Below, piece after piece: positions 46,720-54,910 of a DNA stretch of 64,000 bases. The stretch comes from Marinobacter salexigens. Its GTDB lineage: Bacteria > Pseudomonadota > Gammaproteobacteria > Pseudomonadales > Oleiphilaceae. The notes beneath the pieces were generated by a model. That model made no database searches and was not told the DNA's origin. It saw nothing but the letters and a program-made list of their open reading frames with translations. The stretch spans positions 62,001 through 126,000 of the forward strand of contig NZ_NIHC01000001.1 of the NCBI RefSeq assembly GCF_002806945.1, read 5' to 3'. The translations under genes were made by a program, and so were the position numbers. Every line of letters starts with the position of its first letter. Positions within the stretch are counted from its first letter, which is position 1.

Positions 46720-48187
46720 CCAGCTCAGGACATCGTCCTTCCAGCTTGCCCTGCTGTACATGGTGGTGTTTGCCACTTCGGTATTTTTGCTATTGGCATT
46801 TATATACTGGCGTACAGCGGGATTTATGACCGCACAGACCGACGAAACTATTGAAGCAGAAATCGCCGGGCTGGCGGAGCAATACCGGGGGCGGGGTGTA
46901 AATGGCCTGATCACGATCATTCGTGAGCGAGTTGCCCGCGATCCTAATGCAAAAACCATCTATCTGCTGACCACTGAAGACTTCCTCAAACTGGCCGGCA
47001 ATTTGGAAACATGGCCGGAGGGCAGTCCCTCAGAGGGTGGCTGGGTTAACTTTACGCTTAGCTCAGCTGTAGGCTGGAAGGGGCCAGAACGTTTGGCCAG
47101 GGCACGAATATTTGAAGTTCAAGGTGGCCTTCGGCTATTGGTTGGTCGGGATGTAGATGAGCTTACCAGCCTTAAAAGGGTGATCGAAACGGCCATCAAC
47201 TGGGGCATGGGCATCACCCTTGCGCTGGCACTGCTCGGCGGCTATCTGATGAGTCGCAATACCATTCGCCGGATTGAGGTTATCAATAATACGTCCCGGC
47301 GAATTATGAACGGGCACCTCTCTCTCCGTATTCCTACTCGTGGTACAGAAGACGATTTTGATCAGTTGGCAGAAAACCTGAACCAGATGCTGGATCGAAT
47401 TGTGTACCTGATGGAAGGTATTCGTCATGTGTCTGACAGTATTGCTCACGATCTACGAACACCTCTTACGCGCCTTCGCAATCAGCTCGAAACCACTCTG
47501 ATGTCCGTGGACAACGACGAAGCCAGGGAGCATGCGGGCCGCGCCGTAGCAGAAGCAGATCAGTTACTGGCTACCTTTAATGCGCTCTTGCGCATCGCGC
47601 GCCTGGAGACCAAGGGCAACTCTTCCGATATGAAACGAGTGGCTCTGGATGAGCTGGTATCTGATGCCTGTGAGCTTTATGAGGCACTGGCTGAGGATAA
47701 AGACCAAATGTTTGAGCAGTCTCTTCAGCCGGATGTAATCATCGAGGGCGATCGGGATTTACTGTTTCAGATGATCAGCAATTTGATTGATAACGCGATC
47801 AAATACACACCCGAGCATGGAGCTATCGGTGTGGCGGTACGAAAAGAGGGTGAGGATGCCATTTTTGAAGTAAGGGATAGTGGTATTGGAATTCCTGATG
47901 ATGAAAAGGAGCAGGTGTTTCAGCGCTTTTACCGGGTTGGAAAAAGCCGCTCATTGCCTGGAAATGGCTTGGGTCTCAGTTTGGTGAGCGCTGTCGCAGA
48001 AGTTCATAAAGGCCGGATAGTGCTGAGCGATACCAATGAAAATACACAGCCGCCCGGATTGACGGTTGCTGTGCACATGCCTGCACTAACGCCGGTGCGT
48101 AAACGCATCAGAGCGATACCTGCAGGCCAGGCGCAAGAGCCAGGCAGTGCTGACGTATCTACGCCAGCAGCGGCCGATCGTACCTGA
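46706..48187 (+). CDS. Membrane sensor histidine kinase
   Basis: A 493-residue kinase: helix at about 13-35, periplasmic sensor of about 125 residues with no family I recognise, second helix at about 165-183, HAMP, HisKA with phospho-His248 in SIAHDLRTPLTRLRN, and an ATPase domain (LIDNAIKYTPEHG, DSGIGIPDDEKEQVFQRFYR, GNGLGLSLV). The start is GTG at 46706, inside the regulator gene. The C-terminal 40 residues are a low-complexity basic tail. Confidence 0.93.
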   Translation: MKLLSQLRTSSFQLALLYMVVFATSVFLLLAFIYWRTAGFMTAQTDETIEAEIAGLAEQYRGRGVNGLITIIRERVARDPNAKTIYLLTTEDFLKLAGNLETWPEGSPSEGGWVNFTLSSAVGWKGPERLARARIFEVQGGLRLLVGRDVDELTSLKRVIETAINWGMGITLALALLGGYLMSRNTIRRIEVINNTSRRIMNGHLSLRIPTRGTEDDFDQLAENLNQMLDRIVYLMEGIRHVSDSIAHDLRTPLTRLRNQLETTLMSVDNDEAREHAGRAVAEADQLLATFNALLRIARLETKGNSSDMKRVALDELVSDACELYEALAEDKDQMFEQSLQPDVIIEGDRDLLFQMISNLIDNAIKYTPEHGAIGVAVRKEGEDAIFEVRDSGIGIPDDEKEQVFQRFYRVGKSRSLPGNGLGLSLVSAVAEVHKGRIVLSDTNENTQPPGLTVAVHMPALTPVRKRIRAIPAGQAQEPGSADVSTPAAADRT

Positions 48188-48189
48188 GT

Positions 48190-48471
48190 CTAGTGGCTTG
48201 GACGGAACCGGTTGACCTGTGACATCACTGGTGCAATCAGAGCATCAGTCCGGGTTTCAATCTGCTTGGTGATGCGCTCGATCTGAGAGCGGCGAAGGTT
48301 GATGCGTACCTGAATGCTGTCCCACTCACCTTCCAGATGCTTTTGCTCTGTCATCAGAAACGCTGCGATATTGTGGCGGTTAACTTTTCCGGTAATGCCC
48401 ATCTGGTCAAGGCGAAAGCCTAGAGCGTCTACACCCTCAAGAGCGATATTCAGAAGCTTCTGTGTGTTCAT
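48190..48471 (-). CDS. Small conserved-looking protein, function unknown
   Basis: A 93-residue cytoplasmic protein with no family I recognise. It starts MNTQKLLNIALEGVDALGFR; the C-terminal half (IQVRINLRRSQIERITKQIETRTDAL) looks like a long amphipathic helix that could form a coiled coil. The ATG at 48471 has GGAGATAG upstream; the frame stays open to 48687, but the upstream part is unlike protein. It is convergent with the kinase gene, stops 2 bp apart. Confidence 0.65.
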   Translation of the reverse strand: MNTQKLLNIALEGVDALGFRLDQMGITGKVNRHNIAAFLMTEQKHLEGEWDSIQVRINLRRSQIERITKQIETRTDALIAPVMSQVNRFRPSH

Positions 48472-48769
48472 TCTGCTATCTCCGTAGCTGGAAGCGGATA
48501 TAAAGTTTGATACCTTTACGCTATCGGCGATCCTTAGAGTGTACAACCTAATTTTCGCCCACAGAGGCGCGCAGCCACCCTGTCTAAAAGGTAATCCATC
48601 GGCAAGAGCGTGGTAATACCGGGTGTGGAGAATAGGCTTTGTAGTAGGAGGCAAGCATTTATAGTCGTTTGCTTCCCCCTCCAGCACAGCGCTAGCCTTA
48701 CCCCGTTTTTACGGGGTTTTTTTATGCCTGATGGAATGGGGCAAAGCGAAAGCTGCCCGGGCAGTTGTG
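48472..48769. other. Gene-free region with a rightward terminator
   Basis: About 298 bases between the small unknown gene and greB, both leftward. It should hold the promoter of the small gene (minus strand). It also contains a rightward terminator at 48700-48723 for which there is no rightward gene nearby. No tRNA-like fold or known riboswitch was recognised. Confidence 0.5.
48700..48723 (+). terminator. Rightward rho-independent terminator without an obvious gene
   Basis: ACCCCGT (48700-48706) pairs with ACGGGGT (48711-48717) around TTTT, and seven T (48717-48723) follow. The T run is on the plus strand only. The nearest rightward gene ends at 48187, more than 500 bp away, behind a convergent gene. 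Confidence 0.85.
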
Positions 48770-49243
48770 CTATTTTTCGTACGTAATGGCATTGATGTAC
48801 CAGGTGATTGCGCCCGCTTCCGTTCTCACCTCCGCCTCGTCACCCACTTCCTTTTTCAGAAGCGCCCGGGCCATGGGCGAATCGATGGAAATATAATCGT
48901 TGCGGTTAAAAATTTCATCGTAGCCAACGATTCGGAACTTCAGGGTCTTGCTATCGTCGTTCTCAACTTCCACCCAGGCACCGAAAAACACCCTTCCCTC
49001 TTGGTCTGGGTGATACTCCACCACCTTGAGATTGTCCAGGCAACGTCTCAAATAGCGCACCCGACGATCGATCTCACGGAGCCGCTTCTTGTTGTATTGG
49101 TAGTCTGCGTTTTCACTGCGGTCACCAAGGCTGGCTGCCCAGGTAACCTTCTTGGTGACCTCCGGGCGCTCGAACCGCCATAATTCATCGAGTTCTTTTT
49201 GAAGGTCGTCATAGCCCTGTCGGGTAATAAGGGGTGTTTTCAA
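48770..49243 (-). CDS. greB: Transcription elongation factor GreB
   Basis: A 157-residue factor that stimulates RNA cleavage in stalled RNA polymerase. The coiled-coil N-terminal domain starts LKTPLITRQGYDDLQKELDELWRFERPEVT, with the loop residues in GDRSENADYQYNKKRLREIDRRVRYL, which is the Gre family signature. The start is TTG at 49243, decided by homology at the first residues and an ACAGGAGC ribosome site; the open frame to 49423 upstream has no support. Confidence 0.94.
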   Translation of the reverse strand: MKTPLITRQGYDDLQKELDELWRFERPEVTKKVTWAASLGDRSENADYQYNKKRLREIDRRVRYLRRCLDNLKVVEYHPDQEGRVFFGAWVEVENDDSKTLKFRIVGYDEIFNRNDYISIDSPMARALLKKEVGDEAEVRTEAGAITWYINAITYEK

Positions 49244-49408
49244 GGCTGCTCCTGTTGCCCAAAAGGGCGCGTAGCTGGCGATCTGATTGTCAGTGCCAGT
49301 GAAAGTTGTCACAAAACGGTCAATTAACTGGGAAATACGGCCAGTTTGGCGATAGACTGATCGAAAATTGACACATTCCTGAAAAACGTGTCTGAGAGGC
49401 TGAATCTC

Positions 49409-49867
49409 ATGAATCTCTTGCACCGTATTGTCAGATCGCCTGAATCGAGACTTTCCAGGTTTATCCCTGCTGCCATTCTGCTCATGGTAGCAGGGTTCGC
49501 CAGTGCGCAGACAAGCCCTGGTGATGACCCGGTGTTTGAAGTTGAGCAGCGGTCAACGTTGGACACCATCCCTTTCCGCTCTATTGCGGAAGAAGCGTTG
49601 TCGGCCACAGTGATTGAAGGTGGCCTGGCCGCGCCGGCAGAGGGCGTTCCAGTGCAACAGGCGGGCGCGGACGACTTCTACCTTGATCCCCTCGCGCTAC
49701 AACCAGGCGATAGCCGGACAGATCTTGGGCGTTCGCAAATACCGGTAGAATTTCGTTTCAGCAATCCAAAATCCATTCCCGGGCAGACACACAGCAACAA
49801 TTACCAAATCCGGTTGCCGGAAAATCGCACATACGAAACGCTCAATGTAAATATGAGCGAGCGCTAA
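49409..49867 (+). CDS. Secreted or periplasmic protein, function unknown
   Basis: A 152-residue protein with a signal peptide (residues 1-34, ending FASAQ). The mature part is acidic and Pro-rich, with no cysteine and no domain I recognise. The ATG at 49409 is preferred, with GAGAGG upstream; a GTG at 49388 is in frame. It is divergent from greB and convergent with the acyl-CoA-binding protein gene. Confidence 0.65.
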   Translation: MNLLHRIVRSPESRLSRFIPAAILLMVAGFASAQTSPGDDPVFEVEQRSTLDTIPFRSIAEEALSATVIEGGLAAPAEGVPVQQAGADDFYLDPLALQPGDSRTDLGRSQIPVEFRFSNPKSIPGQTHSNNYQIRLPENRTYETLNVNMSER

Positions 49868-49952
49868 CAGTGGCCTGAAATCCCAACAGGTGCTTTGTTC
49901 GAAGAGGGGGAGTCCCGGCGGGTTTCTGCCGGGATCGAAAAGCGGAGACGGC

Positions 49953-50213
49953 TTACTTCAGGGCTTCGAGTTTGTCTATGTAGTTCTGCATGGCGTCGTC
50001 TTTTGACATGCCTTTGCACTTTTCCCAAGCGTCATACTTGGCGCGGCCAACAAAGTCCATCATGCCCGGGCGCTTGCCTGACACATCACCTTCGGTTCCC
50101 TGCTTGTATAGTGCGTAGAACTCCAGCTTCATCTCGTTGGATGGCTTGAAGTCGCCTTCCGCCGTTTGAATGTAGTTTACCGCTTCGTCGAAACGTGCTT
50201 TCAGGTCGCTCAT
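49953..50213 (-). CDS. Acyl-CoA-binding protein
   Basis: An 86-residue four-helix protein of the ACBP family, which holds long-chain acyl-CoA in the cytoplasm. The signature YALYKQGTEGDVSGKRPGMMDFVGRAKYDAWEKCKGMS (read in pieces) contains the Tyr and Lys that bind CoA. The ATG at 50213 is chosen because AAGGAG lies nine bases before it, and directly before an upstream ATG at 50222. ACBP is mainly eukaryotic and patchy in bacteria. Confidence 0.93.
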   Translation of the reverse strand: MSDLKARFDEAVNYIQTAEGDFKPSNEMKLEFYALYKQGTEGDVSGKRPGMMDFVGRAKYDAWEKCKGMSKDDAMQNYIDKLEALK

Positions 50214-50518
50214 ATCAATCATCTCCTTGGTTTTTGTGATAATACTTTAAAGCTTTAACTAGGGGTTTCAGGAGTATAGCCACGACGCTGCGTGCCGTCA
50301 TTGACCAATTTCCCCCAGGCTGTGGCCAGTAGGTCACAAGTACACACATGGATACAGGCGCTTTGGCAAAAGTTTGCCCGCGTGCACAGTTTGATGCTCC
50401 GCTGGCCAATTTTTGCTTGAGAAACCTGATCCATCTGTGTACAGTTTTGCCGTTGCGTGCCAGGACGGTGCGCACGAAGGACTGAACAACTGCAAATGAT
50501 TTGCACAGGGAGCAAGCC
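50214..50518. promoter_or_regulatory. Divergent control region of the T6SS cluster and ACBP gene
   Basis: About 305 bases without a gene. It holds the leftward ACBP promoter and the start of the T6SS operon. A perfect palindrome, GGCAAA-AG-TTTGCC, lies at 50365-50378, about 140 bp before tssB. TGGC...TTTGC and TGGCC...TTTGC (near 50412) resemble sigma-54 elements but have 9 rather than 10 bases between GG and GC. The tssB ribosome site is GGGAG at 50508-50512. Confidence 0.45.
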
Positions 50519-51013
50519 ATGTCGTCCAAAGACGGTTCTGTCGCGCCTAAAGAGCGCATCAATATCAAGTATGTCCCCGCCACCGGAGATCAGCAGGCTG
50601 AAACTGAGCTGCCGCTGAAAATGTTCGTTGTTGGTGATTTCAAAGGGCATGCCGAAGAAACCCCCATCGAAGAACGCAAAGCCATTTCCGTTGACAAGAA
50701 CAATTTCGGTTCTGTCATGAAGGAAGCTGGCCTCACGTTGTCCACCACTGTATCCAACCAGCTGGACGAGCAGGCCGAGGAATTGCCGGTCAACCTCGAA
50801 TTCCAGAATCTGGGTGACTTCTCCCCCGACAGCATTGCCCGTCAGGTTCCTGAGCTGAAGAAGCTGATCGAGTTGCGGGAAGCACTTGTTGCTTTGAAAG
50901 GCCCTCTGGGTAACGTGCCTTCGTTCCGTTCCAAGCTGCAGGAGTTGCTGGATAACGACGAAGCCCGTGAAACCCTCTTGTCTGAGCTTGAATTGGCCAC
51001 AGACGGCGAGTAA
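50519..51013 (+). CDS. tssB: T6SS contractile sheath small subunit TssB
   Basis: A 164-residue sheath protein (VipA). It starts MSSKDGSVAPKERINIKYVP and has LPLKMFVVGDFKG, LPVNLEFQNLGDFSPDSIARQVPEL (in pieces) and ELLDNDEARETLLSEL, all family features. It polymerises with TssC around the Hcp tube. It is the first gene of a rightward run tssB-C-E-F-G-tagH-J-K-L-H that matches V. cholerae vipA to clpV in order. Confidence 0.95.
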   Translation: MSSKDGSVAPKERINIKYVPATGDQQAETELPLKMFVVGDFKGHAEETPIEERKAISVDKNNFGSVMKEAGLTLSTTVSNQLDEQAEELPVNLEFQNLGDFSPDSIARQVPELKKLIELREALVALKGPLGNVPSFRSKLQELLDNDEARETLLSELELATDGE

Positions 51014-51078
51014 TCAAAGCTGCCGCCCGAGCGCGGTACACAACACCAAATATCAATCACGTACTGAAGGGATGTGGT

Positions 51079-52560
51079 ATGTCTGATACTGCTGTGCAGC
51101 AATCTGCTGCCTCCGAATCTGTTATGGAAGGCTCGTTACTCGATCAGGTAATGGCCAATAGCCGCATGGCGCCGGCGGACGAGGGCTATGATGTTGCTCG
51201 CAAAGGCGTTGCAACATTTATTGCCAACCTGCTGAAAAGCGAAGAAAAAGGCCAGCCGGTCAACAAGGCACTGGTAGACCAGATGGTGGTCGAGCTGGAT
51301 CGCAAGATCAGCGCCCAGATGGATGAAATCCTGCACGCTCCCAAGCTGCAGGAACTGGAATCTTCCTGGCGCGGCCTGAAACTGATGGTCGATCGCACGG
51401 ATTTCCGCGAAAACATCAAAGTAGACATTCTGCACGCCACGAAAGCTGAGCTGTTGGAAGATTTCGAGTTTGCTCCCGACGTTACCCAAACCGGTTTTTA
51501 CCAGCATATTTATTCCACGGAATACGGGCAGTTTGGTGGTGAGCCCGTGGGTGCGGTTGTTGGCAACTATGCCTTCTCACCGTCCACCCCGGATATGAAG
51601 CTGCTGCAGTATGTATCGTCTGTAGGCGCCATGGCCCATGCGCCATTCCTGTCCTCGGTTGCGCCATCATTTTTTGGTGTAGACAGCTATCAGGAACTGC
51701 CCGCCATCAAGGAGCTGAAAGCTGTTTTTGAAGGCCCCAAGTACGCCAAGTGGCGCTCTCTGCGCGAATCCGAAGACGCCCGTTACCTGGGTCTGACGTC
51801 ACCACGCTTCCTGTTGCGGGTGCCTTACGATCCCACTGAAAACCCGGTGCGCAGCTTCAACTACAAGGAAGACGTCTCCGGCGATCACGAGCATTACCTG
51901 TGGGGCAACACCGCGTATCTGCTGGCCACCCGCCTGACGGAAAGCTTCGCCAAGTACCGCTGGTGCCCGAACATTATCGGCCCGCAGAGTGGTGGTGCGG
52001 TGGAAGATCTGCCAGTTCACCTGTTCGAATCCTTCGGCCAGCTGGAAGCCAAGATTCCGACCGAAGTGCTGATTACCGATCGCCGTGAATACGAAATGGC
52101 CGACGAGGGCTTTATCTCCCTCACCATGCGTAAGGGTAGTGATAACGCGGCCTTCTTCTCTGCCAACTCGGTTCAGAAGCCCAAGCAGTTCCCCAACACA
52201 AAGGAAGGCAAGGAAGCGGAAACCAACTACAAGTTGGGCACCCAACTGCCTTACATGATGATCGTTAACCGCCTGGCTCACTACATCAAGGTGCTGCAGC
52301 GGGAGCAGATTGGTTCCTGGAAAGAACGTCAGGATCTTGAGCGTGAACTGAACACCTGGATTCGTCAGTACGTGGCCGATCAGGAAAACCCGCCTGCCGA
52401 AGTACGCAGCCGCCGCCCACTGCGCGCCGCTCAGGTAACGGTTTCCGATGTAGAGGGCGATCCGGGCTGGTACCAGGTATCGCTGGCTGTGCGTCCACAC
52501 TTCAAGTACATGGGCGCCAACTTCGAGTTGTCGCTGGTAGGCCGTCTGGACAAGGATTAA
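51079..52560 (+). CDS. tssC: T6SS contractile sheath large subunit TssC
   Basis: A 493-residue sheath protein (VipB). Typical segments are LESSWRGLKLMVDRTDFRENIKV, GNYAFSPSTPDMKLLQYVSSVGAMAHAPFLSS (in pieces), FLLRVPYDPTENP and YHLWGNTAYLLA-type sequence. The C-terminal handshake strand region ends LVGRLDKD. The length is normal for the family. Confidence 0.97.
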   Translation: MSDTAVQQSAASESVMEGSLLDQVMANSRMAPADEGYDVARKGVATFIANLLKSEEKGQPVNKALVDQMVVELDRKISAQMDEILHAPKLQELESSWRGLKLMVDRTDFRENIKVDILHATKAELLEDFEFAPDVTQTGFYQHIYSTEYGQFGGEPVGAVVGNYAFSPSTPDMKLLQYVSSVGAMAHAPFLSSVAPSFFGVDSYQELPAIKELKAVFEGPKYAKWRSLRESEDARYLGLTSPRFLLRVPYDPTENPVRSFNYKEDVSGDHEHYLWGNTAYLLATRLTESFAKYRWCPNIIGPQSGGAVEDLPVHLFESFGQLEAKIPTEVLITDRREYEMADEGFISLTMRKGSDNAAFFSANSVQKPKQFPNTKEGKEAETNYKLGTQLPYMMIVNRLAHYIKVLQREQIGSWKERQDLERELNTWIRQYVADQENPPAEVRSRRPLRAAQVTVSDVEGDPGWYQVSLAVRPHFKYMGANFELSLVGRLDKD

Positions 52561-52563
52561 TCC

Positions 52564-52992
52564 GTGTTCAGTAGTGATGCGCAACCCATGGGAGGCAGCT
52601 TGTTCGAGCGTTTGGAACAGGCTGCCGCTCCGGAAGGGCAGGGCATGAGCGAGGAAACCCATGTGGTGCGTTCCATCAAGCGCCATCTGGTTCGTCTGCT
52701 CAATGCACATCCTGGCAGCAGTGCTTGTGCGCCGGAACTGGGGCTGCTGGATTTCAATGATGCGACGCTGGGTACTCACGATTTGAGTATTCAGATTCGG
52801 AGTGCTATCCGGCAGTGTATTGAGAAGTATGAACCGCGTGTAAAACGGGTTGATGTAGTCGCCTTGCCTCAGGGGCCTGACCCGTTGCAGTTACGGTTTC
52901 AGGTAACGGTCTACCTGAATGTCGGCTCAAAAGACGACAAGACAACCATAGATTTATTACTGGATGACAAACGTTACTACCGAGTGATGTAA
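52564..52992 (+). CDS. tssE: T6SS baseplate protein TssE
   Basis: A 142-residue gp25-like baseplate protein that starts sheath assembly. SLFERLEQAA, VVRSIKRHLVRLLNAHPGSSACAPELGLLDF (read in pieces) and QCIEKYEPRVKRVDV are family motifs. The start is GTG at 52564 with AAGGA upstream, 3 bp after tssC; an ATG at 52588 lacks a ribosome site. Confidence 0.93.
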   Translation: MFSSDAQPMGGSLFERLEQAAAPEGQGMSEETHVVRSIKRHLVRLLNAHPGSSACAPELGLLDFNDATLGTHDLSIQIRSAIRQCIEKYEPRVKRVDVVALPQGPDPLQLRFQVTVYLNVGSKDDKTTIDLLLDDKRYYRVM

Positions 52993-53057
52993 CGAAAAGA
53001 TCAGCAAACACCAAGGATGGCAGGAGCCGGTGGGGATGCTTTTCTGCAGGGAAAAAA

Positions 53058-53141
53058 ATGTCTGAGCGCAGCGAGTTGTTTTTTCCCGGAAGAAAAGTAT
53101 ACCGACCGGATCATACTCCCAAGGAAGCAGTAGCTGTATGA
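53058..53141 (+). CDS. Possible 27-residue leader peptide before tssF
   Basis: A small ORF starts at ATG 53058 with AGGG about nine bases upstream, and encodes MSERSELFFPGRK followed by VYRPDHTPKEAVAV. Its stop overlaps the tssF ATG in an ATGA at 53138-53141, and it spans the tssF ribosome site (AAGGA at 53121-53125). That arrangement suggests translational coupling, but nothing else shows it is made. Confidence 0.35.
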   Translation: MSERSELFFPGRKVYRPDHTPKEAVAV

Positions 53142-54910
53142 AGTTGAATCGGTTTTACAGGGATGAGTTGAGCTTTTTAAGGCTGCAGGGGCGGGAGTTT
53201 GCCGAAGCGCATCCGCAGCTTACCCGATTTCTCTCTGAGCAAAGCACCGATCCCGATGTGGAGCGGTTGTTGGAAGGCTTTGCGTTTTTGACAGGGAAAC
53301 TGCGGGAAAAAGTTGAGGACGAATTTCCGGAGCTGACTCATTCTCTGCTGAATATGCTTTGGCCGAACTACCTGCGGCCAGTCCCAAGCTGCACCATTAT
53401 GCGTTTTGATCCGCAGCTGCATTCCATTAGTGAGCGGCAGCGGGTTGAGCGTCATACCGAGATCAAAAGCCGTCCTTTGGGAGATTCCACGCGCCAGACC
53501 CAGTGTCGGTTTCGTACTTGTCGAGCGGTCGATGTGTTTCCCATAAGTGTTGCCGATGCTCATGCCGAACATTCCCGGGAAGTGTCGTCGATGACCGTGG
53601 ATCTGGCGTTGCATACCGATCAACCACTAAGTGCCCTGGATCTTGAGAGCCTGCGTTTCTATCTGGGTGGGGACAACCATACCGCTGAAACGCTGTATTT
53701 GTGGCTGAACCACTACCTCAGCCGAATGGAGTTAGTGGTTGGAGATTCCGTTTTCAGTCTGCCTACGTCTTTGTTGAAACCAGTCGGCTTCGCCAATGAT
53801 GAGGCTTTGTTGCCTTATCCCAAGAACGCCTACTCCGGTTACCGGATTTTGCAGGAATATCTGAGTTTTCCCGAGGCGTTCCGGTTTGTAGACATTACCG
53901 GATTAAAAAATCGTTTGCCTGCAGTGCAGGCAGATGAAATCAGCCTGCGTTTTCATTTCAGCCGTATTCTGCCGCCGGATGTGCGGGTTCGGGCGGAGAA
54001 TATGCAGCTTTACTGCACGCCAGCGGTGAATCTGTTTACCCATGAGGGTGAGCCGGTGGATCTTAACGGGCGTCAGACGGAATACCGGATTCTGGCATCC
54101 AGCCGGTCGCCGGATCATTTTGAAGTGTTCAGTATTGAGCAGGTGGAAGGTTGGCTGGAAGGCCGTTCGGGGCGGGGTGAGCGCCGGCTTTATACGGCGT
54201 TTGAGAGCTTTCAGCACGAAGTTGAGCGGGATCGTGGCCGCACAGCCTTGTATTACCGGGTTCGGGCCAAAGATAGCGTGCGGGGTGATGGGTTTGATCA
54301 CTATATGTCGTTCGTTCGCGGTGATGAATCCGAGTGTATGGATCGCCAGGAAGCGATTTCTCTGACGCTTACCTGCACCAATCGGCAGCTGCCGCAACAA
54401 CTGGCGGTTGGGGAGGTGTGTATGGCGACGGAAACCACGCCGGCGTTTGCATCGTTCAGCAATATCACCCGGCCCACGGCAACGCTGCGGCCAACCCTCG
54501 ATGGCAGTTTGTTGTGGACACTGATTTCCAATCTGTCGCTGAATTATCTCTCCATGCTGGATGTGGATGCCCTGCGCACGGTGTTGCGGGTGTATGACTT
54601 CCGCGCGCTGGTGGATCGCCAGGCGGAGCGGGTGTCCCAGAAACGGCTGGCAGGTATCAGCGCCATTGAAACCAACCCGGTGGACAAGATGATCCGGGGG
54701 CTGCCGGTGCGGGGGATTCGCTCGGTGATGAAACTGGATCAGCAGGCGTTTGCCTCGGAAGGCGATTTGTACCTGTTCGGCACCGTACTCAGCCAGTTCT
54801 TTGCACTTTATGCCAGTATCAACGCATTTCACCAACTGGAAGTGGTGAATACAGACAATCAGGAACGGTATACATGGACGTTACAGCAAGGTCAGCAGCC
54901 GCTGATGTAG
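53138..54910 (+). CDS. tssF: T6SS baseplate protein TssF
   Basis: A 590-residue baseplate wedge protein (VasA). FYRDELSFLRLQGREFAEAHPQL at the start, DPDVERLLEGFAFLTGKLREKVEDEFPELTHSLL (in pieces) and WPNYLRPVPS are strong family markers. It forms the wedge with TssG, TssE and TssK. Its end overlaps tssG by 37 bp. Confidence 0.96.
   Translation: MKLNRFYRDELSFLRLQGREFAEAHPQLTRFLSEQSTDPDVERLLEGFAFLTGKLREKVEDEFPELTHSLLNMLWPNYLRPVPSCTIMRFDPQLHSISERQRVERHTEIKSRPLGDSTRQTQCRFRTCRAVDVFPISVADAHAEHSREVSSMTVDLALHTDQPLSALDLESLRFYLGGDNHTAETLYLWLNHYLSRMELVVGDSVFSLPTSLLKPVGFANDEALLPYPKNAYSGYRILQEYLSFPEAFRFVDITGLKNRLPAVQADEISLRFHFSRILPPDVRVRAENMQLYCTPAVNLFTHEGEPVDLNGRQTEYRILASSRSPDHFEVFSIEQVEGWLEGRSGRGERRLYTAFESFQHEVERDRGRTALYYRVRAKDSVRGDGFDHYMSFVRGDESECMDRQEAISLTLTCTNRQLPQQLAVGEVCMATETTPAFASFSNITRPTATLRPTLDGSLLWTLISNLSLNYLSMLDVDALRTVLRVYDFRALVDRQAERVSQKRLAGISAIETNPVDKMIRGLPVRGIRSVMKLDQQAFASEGDLYLFGTVLSQFFALYASINAFHQLEVVNTDNQERYTWTLQQGQQPLM

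Noticed and set aside
50361..50420. Sigma-54 promoter candidates TGGCAAAAGTTTGC and TGGCCAATTTTTGC upstream of tssB
   Set aside because: The GG and GC elements are separated by 9 bases instead of the required 10, so I did not call a promoter.
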